From positions 62,001-126,000 of the forward strand of contig JAJRYD010000020.1 in NCBI GenBank assembly GCA_024275955.1: 64,000 bases of DNA, in the 5' to 3' direction. Below, piece after piece: positions 1-10,300 of this stretch; position 1 is the first letter of the stretch, and every line of letters starts with the position of its first letter. A model generated the notes under the pieces. It had not been told where the DNA came from. It did no database searches and saw nothing but the letters and a program-made list of their open reading frames with translations. Both the position numbers and the translations under genes were made by a program. This DNA is from Nitrospirota bacterium. GTDB taxonomy: Bacteria; Nitrospinota_A; UBA7883; JACRGQ01.

Positions 1-2
1 AT

Positions 3-2960
3 GTCTCGCAACATATTACAGGCACTGGATATGGAACCAACTTCATATCTGATATAGAAAACACTGCCGCGACCAACTGGACACCGCTTGCTGAATCACT
101 GTACCAGATTTCAGGGTACTACGCTCAATCTACCGGAATCAGGTACCAGAGCAGTAATTATTCTACAGGTCTGCAGGGCAACGACCCGTTTTACTTCAGC
201 TCATACAGCGGATACATAAGCTGTAGCAAAAACTTTGTCATCATCATTACGGATGGCGCCGCTACGATGTACTCGAACATACCATCCACCGCGCCGATAG
301 GTACCGGCAACCTGCAGGATTATGATGGTGATGGCGACAGTACACCATCAAGCCCTTACTATCAAAGTGACTACCTCGACGATGTAGCCCTTTGGGCGCA
401 TACAACCGACCTGCGCTCCGACCTTAGTAACAACCAAACACTTACCATATACGCGGTTTACGCTTTTGGTAATGATCCAACCGCGGAAACACTCCTTAAA
501 GATACAGCAAAGAACGGTGGATTTATCGACACCGACGACAGTGGCACGCCGAATATAACAGGGGAGTGGGATGCTGACGGAGACGGTATACCGGATACCT
601 ATTATCAGGCATCCGATGGTGCGTCTCTTGAAACTCAGCTTACGACAGCGATTACCGATATCTTAAAAAGAACAAGCTCGGGAACAGCGTTATCGGTACT
701 TGGAACATCTGCCTCCGGCGCGGGCAACGTATATCAGGCTTATTTTCTTCCAAGCGAAACCGTGGTTAGTGCCGGCGGCACTAGTGATATCGAATGGCTT
801 GGCCACTTAATGTCGCTGAGTGTCGATTCCTTTGGAAGCTTGCGTGATAAAAATAACAACTGCATGGGCTTTACTTTTGACACAAACACAAATCAGACGA
901 ATATACAGATCTTCTCTGAATCGGCCAGTTTGTGTACGACAACCGTTACATCCGAGATGTCTCTTTCTAGTTGGGCCGATTACAACTGGGACGCAGGCGA
1001 ATCGTTAGCCACGAGAGCTTGGGATAGCAGAAATGTTTATGGGTTTCGAGACGCGAATGAAAACGGCACTCCAGATATAGGGGAGCTGGATACGCTCGGC
1101 ACTCTTTTTAATTATTGGAAGTACCTCGGAGCCGCTGATTATAACGAAGCGGTAGATGTGGTTAATTTTGTAAGAGGTGAAGTTAGAACAGGGTTGCGCG
1201 ACAGGACAGATGCAAATGGAAACGAATGGAAACTTGGGGATATTATACATTCCACACCAACGGTTCTCTCAAAGCCGATGGAAGCTTACGATCTCCTTTA
1301 TCAGGATACAACTTACGCGGAATATTTAGCGAAACATAAAAATAGAGATACTATGATTTACATCGGCGCGAACGATGGGCAGATACATGCGTTTACCGGC
1401 AGTGCCGGTTTTGAAATGTGGTCACTGGTGCCGTATAACCTGTTGCCGCACCTTCGCTGGCTAAAAGAGACTACCTACTCGCATGTTTACTATATGGACG
1501 CGAAGGCCAAGGCGACTGATGTGCAGACTTTTAACTGTGATACTGACCATGTAGGTCAGACAAGCGGCAAATGCTGGGGAACCATACTGCTTGCCGGCAT
1601 GAGTATGGGAGGCGGTGAGATAAGCGACAGCGGGTTTGATGTCGATGGAGATGGAGATGCTCCAAGCAGTAACCAGCGGAAGTTTACATCGTCATTCGTA
1701 GCATTGGATGTTACCGATGCCACGGCAACTTCGCCTACGGTGTTGTGGGAGTTTGGGCACAACCTTGATGGAAGATTTCCATCTCTTGTCAGCGGTACAA
1801 ACGAGCTGGGCTTTACCATCTCTTATCCTGCCGTTGCAAAAGTGGGAACCAAATGGTTTGCCATTTTCGGCTCTGGCTCGAAGGCGGCCTATATGCCGGA
1901 TTATGACGGCGACAGCACGCAAACATCAAAGCTGTTTGTTGTTGATATCGAAACCGGAGATTTGGCGGCAAAGTTCACGGTAGCAGATTCCAACTCTATG
2001 CTTTTCGGCCCTATAGCTGTAGATATGGATTTTAGCGCCGCCAATACCACCGTAGGCTCTGCGGATACCTATAATACCGATGCCATCTACATCCCAGAGA
2101 GCTACAAGAGTGGAGGTATTTACAGAGGTAGAATCTGGCGTTTGGTAACCAACGGCGACCCAGACCCGAGCAACTGGGATATGCGACTGCTCTTCACTAC
2201 AAACAGCGGCGAAGCTATCACTTCTGATCCAGCATCAAGCAGTGATGATGACGGGAATGTTTGGATATATTTTGGAACAGGCAAGTATGCTAGCGACGCA
2301 GATAAGACAAATACCGATACACAAACTTTTTATGGCATTAAGGACCCATGCTGGGACCCAGCGACGAACGGATGGGATACAGCATGCCTCTCGTCGTCAT
2401 CATCTGTAACCGCCGCCAGCTATTCTACGGAGTCGGTATCCAACAGTACCAGTGCGTTGATGGATACTACAAACGCGGTAGTTAATACCAGCGGAGCTGT
2501 GTCAGGCGTTACCGGAGGCGTTGGAGCCGCGCCTACTACATGGAGCGAACTCCTTACAGTTGCGAAAGATTCTGACGGCTGGTTTTTTAACTTTTTGCTG
2601 TCTGGAGAGCGTAGCTTGAATAAGCCGACAATAGTAGGGGGGCTCGTCCTCTTCACCAGTTTTGTGCCATCAACAGACATTTGCGCTTTTGGCGGTACCA
2701 GCTACTTCTTCTCCGTTTATTATAAAACTGGTACAGCGTATAAATCGTCGACCATAGGCACGATAGGCAGTTCTAACGATATTATTTTGAGAAGTGAAAC
2801 TACCGGCAAAGCTGGCCTTGCATCGGCTGTTGCCATACATTCTGGGCAGGGAGCAGGAGCAAAAGCGTACATGCAGTTAAGTACCGGCGAGGTTAATGCG
2901 ATATCTTTTGAAACGGCAAGCGATATAAAGAGTGGAATCATTTCATGGAGGGACTTATGA
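3..2960 (+). CDS. pilY1: PilY1-like type IV pilus tip/assembly protein (5' truncated by window edge)
   Basis: The frame is open from the left edge, so the N-terminus is missing; 985 residues are visible. The first part looks like the end of a von Willebrand A-type domain (NFVIIITDGA, about residue 77). Acidic DxDGDGD-type loops that could bind calcium follow. The C-terminal half carries PilY1 beta-propeller signatures: GDIIHSTPTVL near residue 411 and MIYIGANDGQIHAF near 451. The end ISWRDL is typical of PilY1/PilC proteins. Family members sit on the outer membrane or pilus tip and act in pilus extension, adhesion and surface sensing. The next gene overlaps the stop codon, so the two are translationally coupled. 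The family assignment is firm; adhesive specificity cannot be read from sequence. Confidence 0.9.
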   Translation, partial: VSQHITGTGYGTNFISDIENTAATNWTPLAESLYQISGYYAQSTGIRYQSSNYSTGLQGNDPFYFSSYSGYISCSKNFVIIITDGAATMYSNIPSTAPIGTGNLQDYDGDGDSTPSSPYYQSDYLDDVALWAHTTDLRSDLSNNQTLTIYAVYAFGNDPTAETLLKDTAKNGGFIDTDDSGTPNITGEWDADGDGIPDTYYQASDGASLETQLTTAITDILKRTSSGTALSVLGTSASGAGNVYQAYFLPSETVVSAGGTSDIEWLGHLMSLSVDSFGSLRDKNNNCMGFTFDTNTNQTNIQIFSESASLCTTTVTSEMSLSSWADYNWDAGESLATRAWDSRNVYGFRDANENGTPDIGELDTLGTLFNYWKYLGAADYNEAVDVVNFVRGEVRTGLRDRTDANGNEWKLGDIIHSTPTVLSKPMEAYDLLYQDTTYAEYLAKHKNRDTMIYIGANDGQIHAFTGSAGFEMWSLVPYNLLPHLRWLKETTYSHVYYMDAKAKATDVQTFNCDTDHVGQTSGKCWGTILLAGMSMGGGEISDSGFDVDGDGDAPSSNQRKFTSSFVALDVTDATATSPTVLWEFGHNLDGRFPSLVSGTNELGFTISYPAVAKVGTKWFAIFGSGSKAAYMPDYDGDSTQTSKLFVVDIETGDLAAKFTVADSNSMLFGPIAVDMDFSAANTTVGSADTYNTDAIYIPESYKSGGIYRGRIWRLVTNGDPDPSNWDMRLLFTTNSGEAITSDPASSSDDDGNVWIYFGTGKYASDADKTNTDTQTFYGIKDPCWDPATNGWDTACLSSSSSVTAASYSTESVSNSTSALMDTTNAVVNTSGAVSGVTGGVGAAPTTWSELLTVAKDSDGWFFNFLLSGERSLNKPTIVGGLVLFTSFVPSTDICAFGGTSYFFSVYYKTGTAYKSSTIGTIGSSNDIILRSETTGKAGLASAVAIHSGQGAGAKAYMQLSTGEVNAISFETASDIKSGIISWRDL

Positions 2961-3286
2961 GTTTTCGTTCAACGTTTCAATTTGTGATTTTGTTTGCTTT
3001 TATTCTAGCAGTTAGTGGTGCCGTGGCCGATGCGGCACAAGAGACAGATTCTTCACCAAAGTCGTTATCTAGTCTGAATGCGCATATGAAATTATTGCTG
3101 GTTGATAGCTCCTTTATAGTTGCCAATGAAAGGAAATTTATAGTTACTCCCTCAACGGTGATAAAAGATAAAGAAGGAAAAGTGATACCGATTAGACGGC
3201 TCGTTGCCAATCGCCAAGTCAAGATAGAGTATTATTTTGACAAGTCGGGCAACGACCCGATAGCGGTTCTTATACAACAGCAGTAG
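2957..3286 (+). CDS. small secreted protein, translationally coupled to pilY1
   Basis: This 109-residue protein starts at an ATG that overlaps the pilY1 stop (ATGA). A GGAGGG stretch four bases upstream favours this start over the in-frame ATG at 2945. The N-terminus is a classic signal peptide with a hydrophobic stretch and an AVADA-type cleavage region. The mature part of about 80 residues has alternating hydrophobic residues (KFIVTPSTVI, VKIEYYF) suggesting a small beta-rich fold. I do not recognise a family with certainty. Position and coupling suggest a periplasmic or surface accessory of PilY1, which is inference only. Confidence 0.75.
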   Translation: MSFRSTFQFVILFAFILAVSGAVADAAQETDSSPKSLSSLNAHMKLLLVDSSFIVANERKFIVTPSTVIKDKEGKVIPIRRLVANRQVKIEYYFDKSGNDPIAVLIQQQ

Positions 3287-3400
3287 CAATATGAGTTACC
3301 CAGAGAGATACAATTCAGTTTCCCCGTTTGGCTTCACGCTATTTGCAGTTGCGGCTGGCCTAAAGTTAGAAATTAAGCGCTAGAGTCTTTTAACCTAAAA

Positions 3401-4909
3401 ATGGATAGCAAAAAAACATCGACAATAGCGGCATTAAAGAAGCTATTTCCAAATCACTTTCTTCTTTTTTTGACAGGCGCTGGGTTGTCCATTGCCCAGT
3501 TCATTATGGTGCGCGATTTTGTTACCGTACTTTATGGGGAAGAAGTTGTAATAACCCTTGTTGTCTCCGCGTTTTTTACCGGCATGTCAGCAGGCTATCT
3601 TCTTTCTCTAAAGCTTTCTGAAAAGGTTTTTAAGATATTATTTGCCGTCTCAGTTTTTCTCCATCTAACATTTCCATTTTCCTATCGTTATATCGCTGCA
3701 TACATGGCCCATCTGAACTTGGGCGGCATAGGGTTTATATTGCTGTTATTCGCGTACGCGTTTATTTTTTCTACGATATTCTCGGCCATTTTGCCGAGGT
3801 TTGTTCATATGGAAGAGAATAAAGATACCGAACGCGCTCTTGTAGAGTTTTACACCTCGGAGATAATAGGATTTCTAGCCGGATTCATTATAGTAGGGCT
3901 TACATGGAATAGGCCGCTAGGCCCCCTTCTTTTTGTTTACTGGGCAATTATCGGCATAATGCTACTGACCATCTGGCGTAGCTACGCCATTTTCACAGCT
4001 TACGCAGTGCTTGCTATTATCGCTGGATATAATTTTTCGGTTCTCGATAAACACAGCTCTTCCGAGCTTTATAGAGTAAAACACCGTGTCAAAGGAGCCG
4101 AGGTTCTTTATTCCGTAAACTCCCCGTACCAAAGAGTGGAGGTAGTGCGTTCCGGCAAAGGCGATATGATGCTGTATCTGGACGGGCTTTTAAACCTAAA
4201 CTCCACCGACTTGGAAGACCTAAACTATTTTTTGGCAGAATTACCGGCAAAACTTATAAAGCCTTCCAGCACGCTTATAATCGGAAACGGCACACTGTCG
4301 TCCGTGTCGAAGGTCTACCCGCATTCAAAAAAAACAATATCGGTAGAGTTAGACCCATCTGTACTAGAGGCAGGATTCCGTTTCTACACTCCACACGAAA
4401 AGCTATCGGCCTTTACCAACTGGCGGCTCTATAATGATGACGGCAAACATTTTCTTAAGCAGACTGATGAAAATTTTGATCTGATAATTATGGATATACC
4501 ATCACCGCTTACAATACAAGAGGCGGCCCTGCATACGGTAGAATTTTACAAACTTGCGCGCGAGCGGCTTACACCAAATGGAGTTCTTGCCGTTCAGCTT
4601 AGTGGAAAGCTTAGAAAAAATGACCGCTCTCCAGCGCGCATTACAGCCGCTCTTTCTGTTGCTTTTGAAGACCTGCTGGTTCTAAACAGTCCCCGGGCAG
4701 GGAGGGGATTTGCGTATGCTTCACGCAGTTTGCCTTTTAAAGCCAAAATGGTTGCTAAAGAAATATCCGGCTATGATAGAAAAACAAAAATATTTGAAGA
4801 TAAGCAGGTGCGAAAGAAGCTGACAAAAGCAACCGCTTTTTCTATAGATCATATGGACATTGTCTTAAGGCGTGGACTGGAGCGTTTTATGAACAGATAT
4901 TTCGATTAA
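3401..4909 (+). CDS. membrane protein with degenerate spermidine-synthase-like methyltransferase fold
   Basis: A 502-residue protein. Roughly the first 220 residues form several membrane helices of the kind found in 'fused MFS/spermidine synthase' proteins, including FYTSEIIGFLAGF. A soluble Rossmann-type domain follows, with LYLDG, the acidic strand end SVELDPSVLEAG, a DDGKHFL segment and LIIMDIPSP. These line up with the SpeE fold. The glycine-rich SAM loop is altered (IGNGTLSS instead of GGGDGG) and the polyamine-binding DxxDP is DIPSP, so true spermidine synthesis is unlikely. The gene is 15 bases ahead of a second membrane gene that looks like another copy of the same membrane module. 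Function is unknown. Confidence 0.7.
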   Translation: MDSKKTSTIAALKKLFPNHFLLFLTGAGLSIAQFIMVRDFVTVLYGEEVVITLVVSAFFTGMSAGYLLSLKLSEKVFKILFAVSVFLHLTFPFSYRYIAAYMAHLNLGGIGFILLLFAYAFIFSTIFSAILPRFVHMEENKDTERALVEFYTSEIIGFLAGFIIVGLTWNRPLGPLLFVYWAIIGIMLLTIWRSYAIFTAYAVLAIIAGYNFSVLDKHSSSELYRVKHRVKGAEVLYSVNSPYQRVEVVRSGKGDMMLYLDGLLNLNSTDLEDLNYFLAELPAKLIKPSSTLIIGNGTLSSVSKVYPHSKKTISVELDPSVLEAGFRFYTPHEKLSAFTNWRLYNDDGKHFLKQTDENFDLIIMDIPSPLTIQEAALHTVEFYKLARERLTPNGVLAVQLSGKLRKNDRSPARITAALSVAFEDLLVLNSPRAGRGFAYASRSLPFKAKMVAKEISGYDRKTKIFEDKQVRKKLTKATAFSIDHMDIVLRRGLERFMNRYFD

Positions 4910-4924
4910 AGGTGTGAGGTAGTT

Positions 4925-5434
4925 TTGAAAAATATATTCTGCTTTTTAAACGGTTTTATTTTTGCTTTTATGCAGTTCGGTTTTTTACTTATGCTTCAAA
5001 TTAATGTAACTTCTACCTATGTTACCTACGCGCTGGTCACAATATGCTGGATGGCAGGGGCGCTTGCCGGGCTTTGGATAAAAAGTTTAAACCCATTCTG
5101 GCTAATGGCGATACAGCCTGTCGCGTTTTATCTGGCCTACTTGTTGGCTACCTATGCTCCTTTTGCATCATTTACTTTTCCTTTGGCGGCATCTCTCGTG
5201 GCCGCCGCCGGCTTATGGGCCGGACGATTTTTTCCAGAAATGTTAAAAGCTGGTAAACGCACAGACTCGTTATTCTTTCACGAGAACAACGGTTTTATTG
5301 TCGGTGTGCTTTGCTTCTTTGTCGGTTTTACGATGCTTGGCAGGCCATTTTTATTAGCTGTGCCGATGATATTTGTTATCGTTCTTTTACCGCTGTATAA
5401 AAAAGCCGGTATCGCCTTAGCAGGTACCAATTAA
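4925..5434 (+). CDS. membrane protein related to the membrane module of SpeE-like fusions
   Basis: A 169-residue, almost entirely hydrophobic protein with about five or six membrane helices. It starts at a TTG preceded by GGTGTGAGG. The N-terminal pattern (aromatic-rich helix, then a TYVTYALVTICWMAGALAG-type helix) and FFHENNGFIVG near residue 117 match, in order, segments of the membrane part of the gene just upstream (SAFFTGMSAGYLL and FYTSEIIGFLAGF). It therefore looks like the second membrane half of a larger SpeE-like protein, encoded separately. The close spacing suggests one transcript and perhaps one complex. No catalytic domain is present. Confidence 0.65.
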   Translation: MKNIFCFLNGFIFAFMQFGFLLMLQINVTSTYVTYALVTICWMAGALAGLWIKSLNPFWLMAIQPVAFYLAYLLATYAPFASFTFPLAASLVAAAGLWAGRFFPEMLKAGKRTDSLFFHENNGFIVGVLCFFVGFTMLGRPFLLAVPMIFVIVLLPLYKKAGIALAGTN

Positions 5435-5469
5435 AAGTATCCCTATTTTTTATAGACTTCTTAGAAGTG

Positions 5470-5825
5470 ATGATTGTCGATGATGACGAAGCATTTTTAA
5501 AATTCTTTTGGTACGGCTAGAAGGGCTGGATGCCGAAATAGTCGGAGCGAAAAGCGGGAAAGAAGCTTTGCTTTCTATGCAGTCAATACTGTCGCACTTA
5601 ATTATTGCCGATTTGCAGGTGCCGGTTATGAATGGTTTTGAATTGATATGCCATCTAAAAAGCAACTCGAATACCGATTCGATTCCGATTATGGTTGTTA
5701 CATGCGACAATAATCGAGAGACCGTGCAAAAATCGTTTCAGCTTGGCGCGCAGGACTTTATCCCAAAGTCTATCTTAGGGGCTGACATTCTTTTAAGAGC
5801 CAAAAGGCTCATCGGATATTTGTAG
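5470..5825 (+). pseudogene. CheY-like receiver domain interrupted by a -1 frameshift
   Basis: Frame 1 from the ATG at 5470 reads MIVDDDEAFLK, a receiver N-terminus, then stops at 5518. The remainder is in the -1 frame and reads ILLVRLEGLDAEIVGAKSG up to the stop at 5825. Joining them by one -1 step at 5496-5502 gives a 118-residue receiver with no gap or extra residue between DDD and LE. All key residues are present: the acidic DDD, the phospho-acceptor Asp in IADLQVP, the Thr in MVVTCD and the Lys in IPKS. Either a one-base insertion in the T5A4 run broke it, or it is expressed by programmed frameshifting. An in-frame GTG at 5467 is an alternative start. It ends four bases before the convergent gltD stop. 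Confidence 0.7.
5496..5502 (+). other. candidate -1 ribosomal frameshift heptamer T_TTA_AAA
   Basis: The heptamer lies in the zero frame as T TTA AAA, the X_XXY_YYZ arrangement used by -1 frameshift sites, at the point where the two receiver frames must join. It is embedded in a T5A4 run, which is also a hotspot for indel mutation and sequencing error. I did not find an obvious strong stem-loop or SD-like stimulator by eye. Confidence 0.4.
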
Positions 5826-5829
5826 ATTG

Positions 5830-7299
5830 CTAGCTTAGTTTACAGAACGATTGGTTCTTCGATTCCAGCCGTGAGTAGCCGCCCCGAAGAAACATATCAA
5901 TAGACCTTGCGCATTCCCGCCCTTCAGAGATGCAGTTTACAATGAGTGATTGTCCCGTGCGCATATCGCCAGCGGCAAAAACACCTATCATTGATGTCTG
6001 ATAGTCGGGGCCTGTCATTACGTTTCCCCTGTTATCCAACTCTAACCCTAAATCTTTAATAACGCCGCTAGGGTCAGGATACATAAAGCCCATAGCAAGC
6101 ATTACCATATCTACCTTGTATTCAGCTTCGGTTCCTTCTAGTTCCTCAAAAGCGGTTTTGCTTTGCCATTCTATCTTTTTATACTTCACGGCGGTGACGT
6201 TGCCATTATCGTCGGTAACAAACTTTTTTGAGAGGACTGCCCATTCGCGCCGGCATCCTTCTGCTTGTGAAGTTGACGTACTAAACATTCTCGGTCCGGG
6301 GTGTTGGGGCCATGCTGTTTCTGGAGTTCTTCCTTCGGGAGGTTTTGGGAGTAGCTCAATTTGTATAACTGACTTAGCTCCCTGCCTTATGGATGTTCCT
6401 ACGCAGTCAGAGCCTGTATCACCGCCGCCGACTACCAGCACATTTTTATCTTTGGCCAGTATATCTTCGTCTTCCGGTATTTTATCGCCCGCGACCCGTT
6501 TATTGTTCTGTACAAGAAAGTCCATAGCAAAATGAACGCCCTTTGCCTTTTCCCGTCCATCTATCGGCAGGTCTCTAGGTATTGTAGAGCCTCCGGCAAG
6601 TGCAATGGCATCAAACTCGTCTTGCAGTTTGGAAGCTGGAATATTTGCCCCAACGTTTGAGCCTGTTTTAAATATAATTCCTTCAGCTTTCATTATTTCT
6701 ACGCGTCGGCTTATTATTTTCTTATCGAGCTTAAAATTCGGTATACCGTACTGGAGTAATCCTCCTATTCTGTCCGCCTTCTCGAATACTGTTACTTCGT
6801 GGCCAGCCTTATTTAGCTGATCCGCCACTGCGAGTCCAGCAGGGCCAGAGCCTATTACAGCCACCTTTTTGCCGGTTCTCTTTTTGGGCGGATTAGGTTT
6901 TACCCATCCCTCGTTATACGCATGTTCTACAATGGCGAGTTCTATGCTTTTTATAGCTACAGGGTCTTTTATAAGACCAAGTACGCAACCTGATTCACAC
7001 GGAGCAGGGCAAAGTTTTCCCGTAAATTCCGGAAAATTGTTGGTGCTTCTCAAAATTTTATAAGCGATGTTCCATTTTCCTTCGTAGACCATGTCGTTAA
7101 AATCCGGTATCTGGTTATTTAGCGGACAGCTTGGATGACAAAAAGGGGTTCCGCAGTCCATACAGCGGGCTCCTTGCGTCTCCACTTCAGTTTTCGATAA
7201 CGGCACCATAAACTCGAAGAAGCTTTTTATTCTTTCTTCTACAGGTTTGTATTGGTGAGTGCTTCTTCCAAATTCTCTAAATCCTGTGTTTTTTTCCAT
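5830..7299 (-). CDS. gltD: glutamate synthase (NADPH) small subunit
   Basis: A 489-residue protein. The start is set at the ATG at 7299, with AAGGA eight bases upstream; a GTG 15 bases further out is less likely. The N-terminal iron-sulfur region contains CMDCGTPFCHPSCP and CPAPCESGC. An FAD-binding GSGPAGLAVADQL near residue 150 and an NAD(P)-binding VVGGGDTGSDC follow. GltD passes electrons from NAD(P)H through FAD and Fe-S clusters to GltB for glutamate formation from glutamine and 2-oxoglutarate. It lies 22 bases downstream of gltB in the same operon and converges on the receiver gene. Confidence 0.96.
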   Translation of the reverse strand: MEKNTGFREFGRSTHQYKPVEERIKSFFEFMVPLSKTEVETQGARCMDCGTPFCHPSCPLNNQIPDFNDMVYEGKWNIAYKILRSTNNFPEFTGKLCPAPCESGCVLGLIKDPVAIKSIELAIVEHAYNEGWVKPNPPKKRTGKKVAVIGSGPAGLAVADQLNKAGHEVTVFEKADRIGGLLQYGIPNFKLDKKIISRRVEIMKAEGIIFKTGSNVGANIPASKLQDEFDAIALAGGSTIPRDLPIDGREKAKGVHFAMDFLVQNNKRVAGDKIPEDEDILAKDKNVLVVGGGDTGSDCVGTSIRQGAKSVIQIELLPKPPEGRTPETAWPQHPGPRMFSTSTSQAEGCRREWAVLSKKFVTDDNGNVTAVKYKKIEWQSKTAFEELEGTEAEYKVDMVMLAMGFMYPDPSGVIKDLGLELDNRGNVMTGPDYQTSMIGVFAAGDMRTGQSLIVNCISEGRECARSIDMFLRGGYSRLESKNQSFCKLS

Positions 7300-7321
7300 T
7301 ATGCTTTCCTTCACCCGGCGG

Positions 7322-10300
7322 TTATCCCGCCATCGGCTCCATGTTAGATTCTTCGGCCAGTTCTGCCAGCGCTCGTTTGTAATCTCTCGGCATTATTTTT
7401 ATAAACCCCGGCAAAAATTTATGCCAGTTTTTAAGCACATCTCGCGCAGTTCCGCTTTGCGTATATTTAAGATGCTTTTCTATCATCCCCTTAACTTCGG
7501 CTATCTCTTTTGGGTCTTCAAGCTTTTCGATATCGACCATCTCGGTATTTACACGTCCCTTGGATAGCCCTTTAAGATCTTTAAGATACGCAATACCGCC
7601 GCTCATACCTGCCGCAAAGTTTTTCCCTATTGAGCCGAGTATGATTACCCGCCCGCCTGTCATATACTCGCAACCGTTATCTCCAACAGCTTCGACGACA
7701 ACTTTGGCTCCAGAGTTTCTCACGCAAAAACGTTCCCCGCCGATACCGCGTATATATGCCTCTCCGCTGGTAGCCCCATAGAAAGCGACATTGCCGGCAA
7801 TCGCGTTACGGTGAGGGTTAAAACCTGAATTTGACTTTTTAGGAGGATAGAGAATAAGTTTTGAACCAGAAAGGCCTTTTCCAAAATAATCATTCACTTC
7901 GCCCTCTATCTCAAATGTTACCCCTTTGGCTCCAAAGGCGGCAAAGCTTTGGCCGGCCGAGCCTTCAGCCTTTATATAAATAGTATCTTCTGGCAGACCT
8001 TCTTCACCGAATTTTCTAGACACTTCAGCCGAGAGCATAGTTCCGATAGTCCGCTGTATATTTCTTATTTTAATTTTGGCAGAAACCTTTTCTCTTCTTT
8101 CCAATGCCGGCTCGGCCATTTTTATAAGTTCGTGGTCAACAGCACTGCCCATGCCGAAATCCTGCTGGTCGCACTGATAGGCCGAGAAGCCCATAGGTGA
8201 GACAGCTCTGTAGAGAAGCGGCTCAAGGTTGAGATGCTTCGCTTTCCAGTGCGTTATATTTTCCCTTACTTTTAAAAGGTCAACACGGCCGACCATCTCG
8301 TTGATGGTTCTTACTCCAAGCTTTGCCATCTCCTCTCGAAGCTCCTCTGCCATAAAGTTAAAGAAGTTGACAAGGTATTCGGCTTTACCGGAATAGAACT
8401 TTCTCAAAGCAGGGTCCTGCGTTGCTACACCGACAGGGCAGGTATTGTTTTGACATTTCCGCATCATTACGCATCCGCTTACTACTAGGGCGGCTGTCGC
8501 GGTACCCCATTCCTCCGCGCCAAGCAGAGTTGCTATAGCGACGTCACGTCCTGTCATTATCCGCCCGTCTGTTTGTACGACGATTCTGCTTCTAAGGTTG
8601 TTGTCCATTAGTACCTGATGTGTTTCCGCAAGTCCCAGCTCCCATGGAAGGCCGGCATGTTTGATGGAGCTTTGGGGAGATGCCCCTGTGCCGCCATCGT
8701 GTCCAGAAATAAGCACAGCCTCCGCGTGGCCTTTTGCTACACCGGCGGCTATCGTTCCTACTCCAACCTCGGAAACAAGCTTTACATTTATCCGTGCTTT
8801 ATTGTTTGAGTTTTTAAGATCAAATATAAGCTGTGCAAGGTCTTCAATAGAATAGATATCATGATGAGGAGGAGGGGATATAAGACCTACTCCGGGTGTT
8901 GAGTGCCGCACGCCAGCAATAATTTTATCTACCTTTGCCCCTGGCAGATGGCCGCCTTCACCCGGTTTCGCGCCTTGCGCCATTTTAATTTGAAGTTCGT
9001 CGGCATTTACAAGGTAGTTCGATGTTACGCCGAACCTGCCGGACGCTATCTGCTTTATTGATGAGCGCGCGCTGTCGCCGTCGGCACGAGGTTTGAACCG
9101 TTCGATATCTTCGCCTCCCTCGCCGGTATTGCTTTTGCCGCCAAGCCGGTTCATCGCTATCGCAAGGGTCTCGTGCGCTTCTTTACTTATCGAGCCAAAC
9201 GACATTGCGCCGGTGAAAAAGCGTTTAACAATTTCCTTCACAGGCTCTACTTCTTCTACAGGGATAGGTTTTTTAGGATAATTAAAATCTAGAAGGCCCC
9301 TTATGGTATTCAGTTTCTCTGTCTGATCGCTTATTGCCTTCGCGTACTCTTTGTAAAGCTTGTAATCCCCACTTCTTGTAGAACGTTGTAGAAGGTCTAT
9401 CGTCTGCGGGTTGAATGTGTGATGCTCGCCGCGCGCCCTCCAGTTGTATTTTCCGCCAATTTCAAGCTGGACAGAATCCGATTCATCTTCCGACGGGTAG
9501 GCATAGCTGTGCTTTATAAGCGTTTCATCTTCTATGATATTTATATCAATACCGCCTAAGCGTGAGGCTGTGCCGGTAAAGTAACGGTCTATAAAGCGCT
9601 GGCTTAAGCCGACAGCTTCGAAAATCTGCGCGCCTATGTATGATTGTATTGTTGATATTCCCATTTTTGAAAGAATCTTTAAAAGGCCTTTGTCTATCGC
9701 CTTCATGTAGTTCTTTCTTGCTTTGTCTCTTGTTAGTTCGCTATTCAGCTGATTATTGAGGCGCATATCTTCTACCGTTTCAAAAGCTAGGTATGGGTTT
9801 ATAGCACTCGCGCCGTAGCCGAGGAGCAGAGCGAAGTCGTGGACTTCTAATGCTTCGCCAGTTTCAATTATTATTCCGCAAAGAGTTCTTTTGCCTTCGC
9901 GTATGAGATGGTGGTGAACCGCGGCAACTGCCAGCACCGACGGTATCGGAGCGTGCGTTTTGCTAACATCCCTATCCGAGAGGACGATAATGCTATGTCC
10001 TTCATCCACAGCTTTCTCGGTTTTTTTGCATATCTCGTTAAGCGAGCAGTGCATATTGTTATCGCCTGGCACCGCTTTAAATACTATCGGTATTGTGGCT
10101 GTTTTAAAATTCGGTATATTTACTTTTTTGAGTCTTTCCACTTGATGGTTTGTAAGCACAGGGTGCGGAAGCTCTATAACTCTACAGTCCTCTTTTGTTT
10201 CCTCAAGTATATTTCCCTGACCACCGATGAAGGAAATAAGCGACATTACATTAGTCTCCCTTATCGGGTCGATTGGGGGGTTTGTCACCTGAGCGAAGAG

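Noticed and set aside
3291-3383. 30-codon frame (MSYPERYNSV...) between the secreted protein and the SpeE-like gene
   Set aside because: No Shine-Dalgarno sequence, no recognisable features, and the length is expected by chance.
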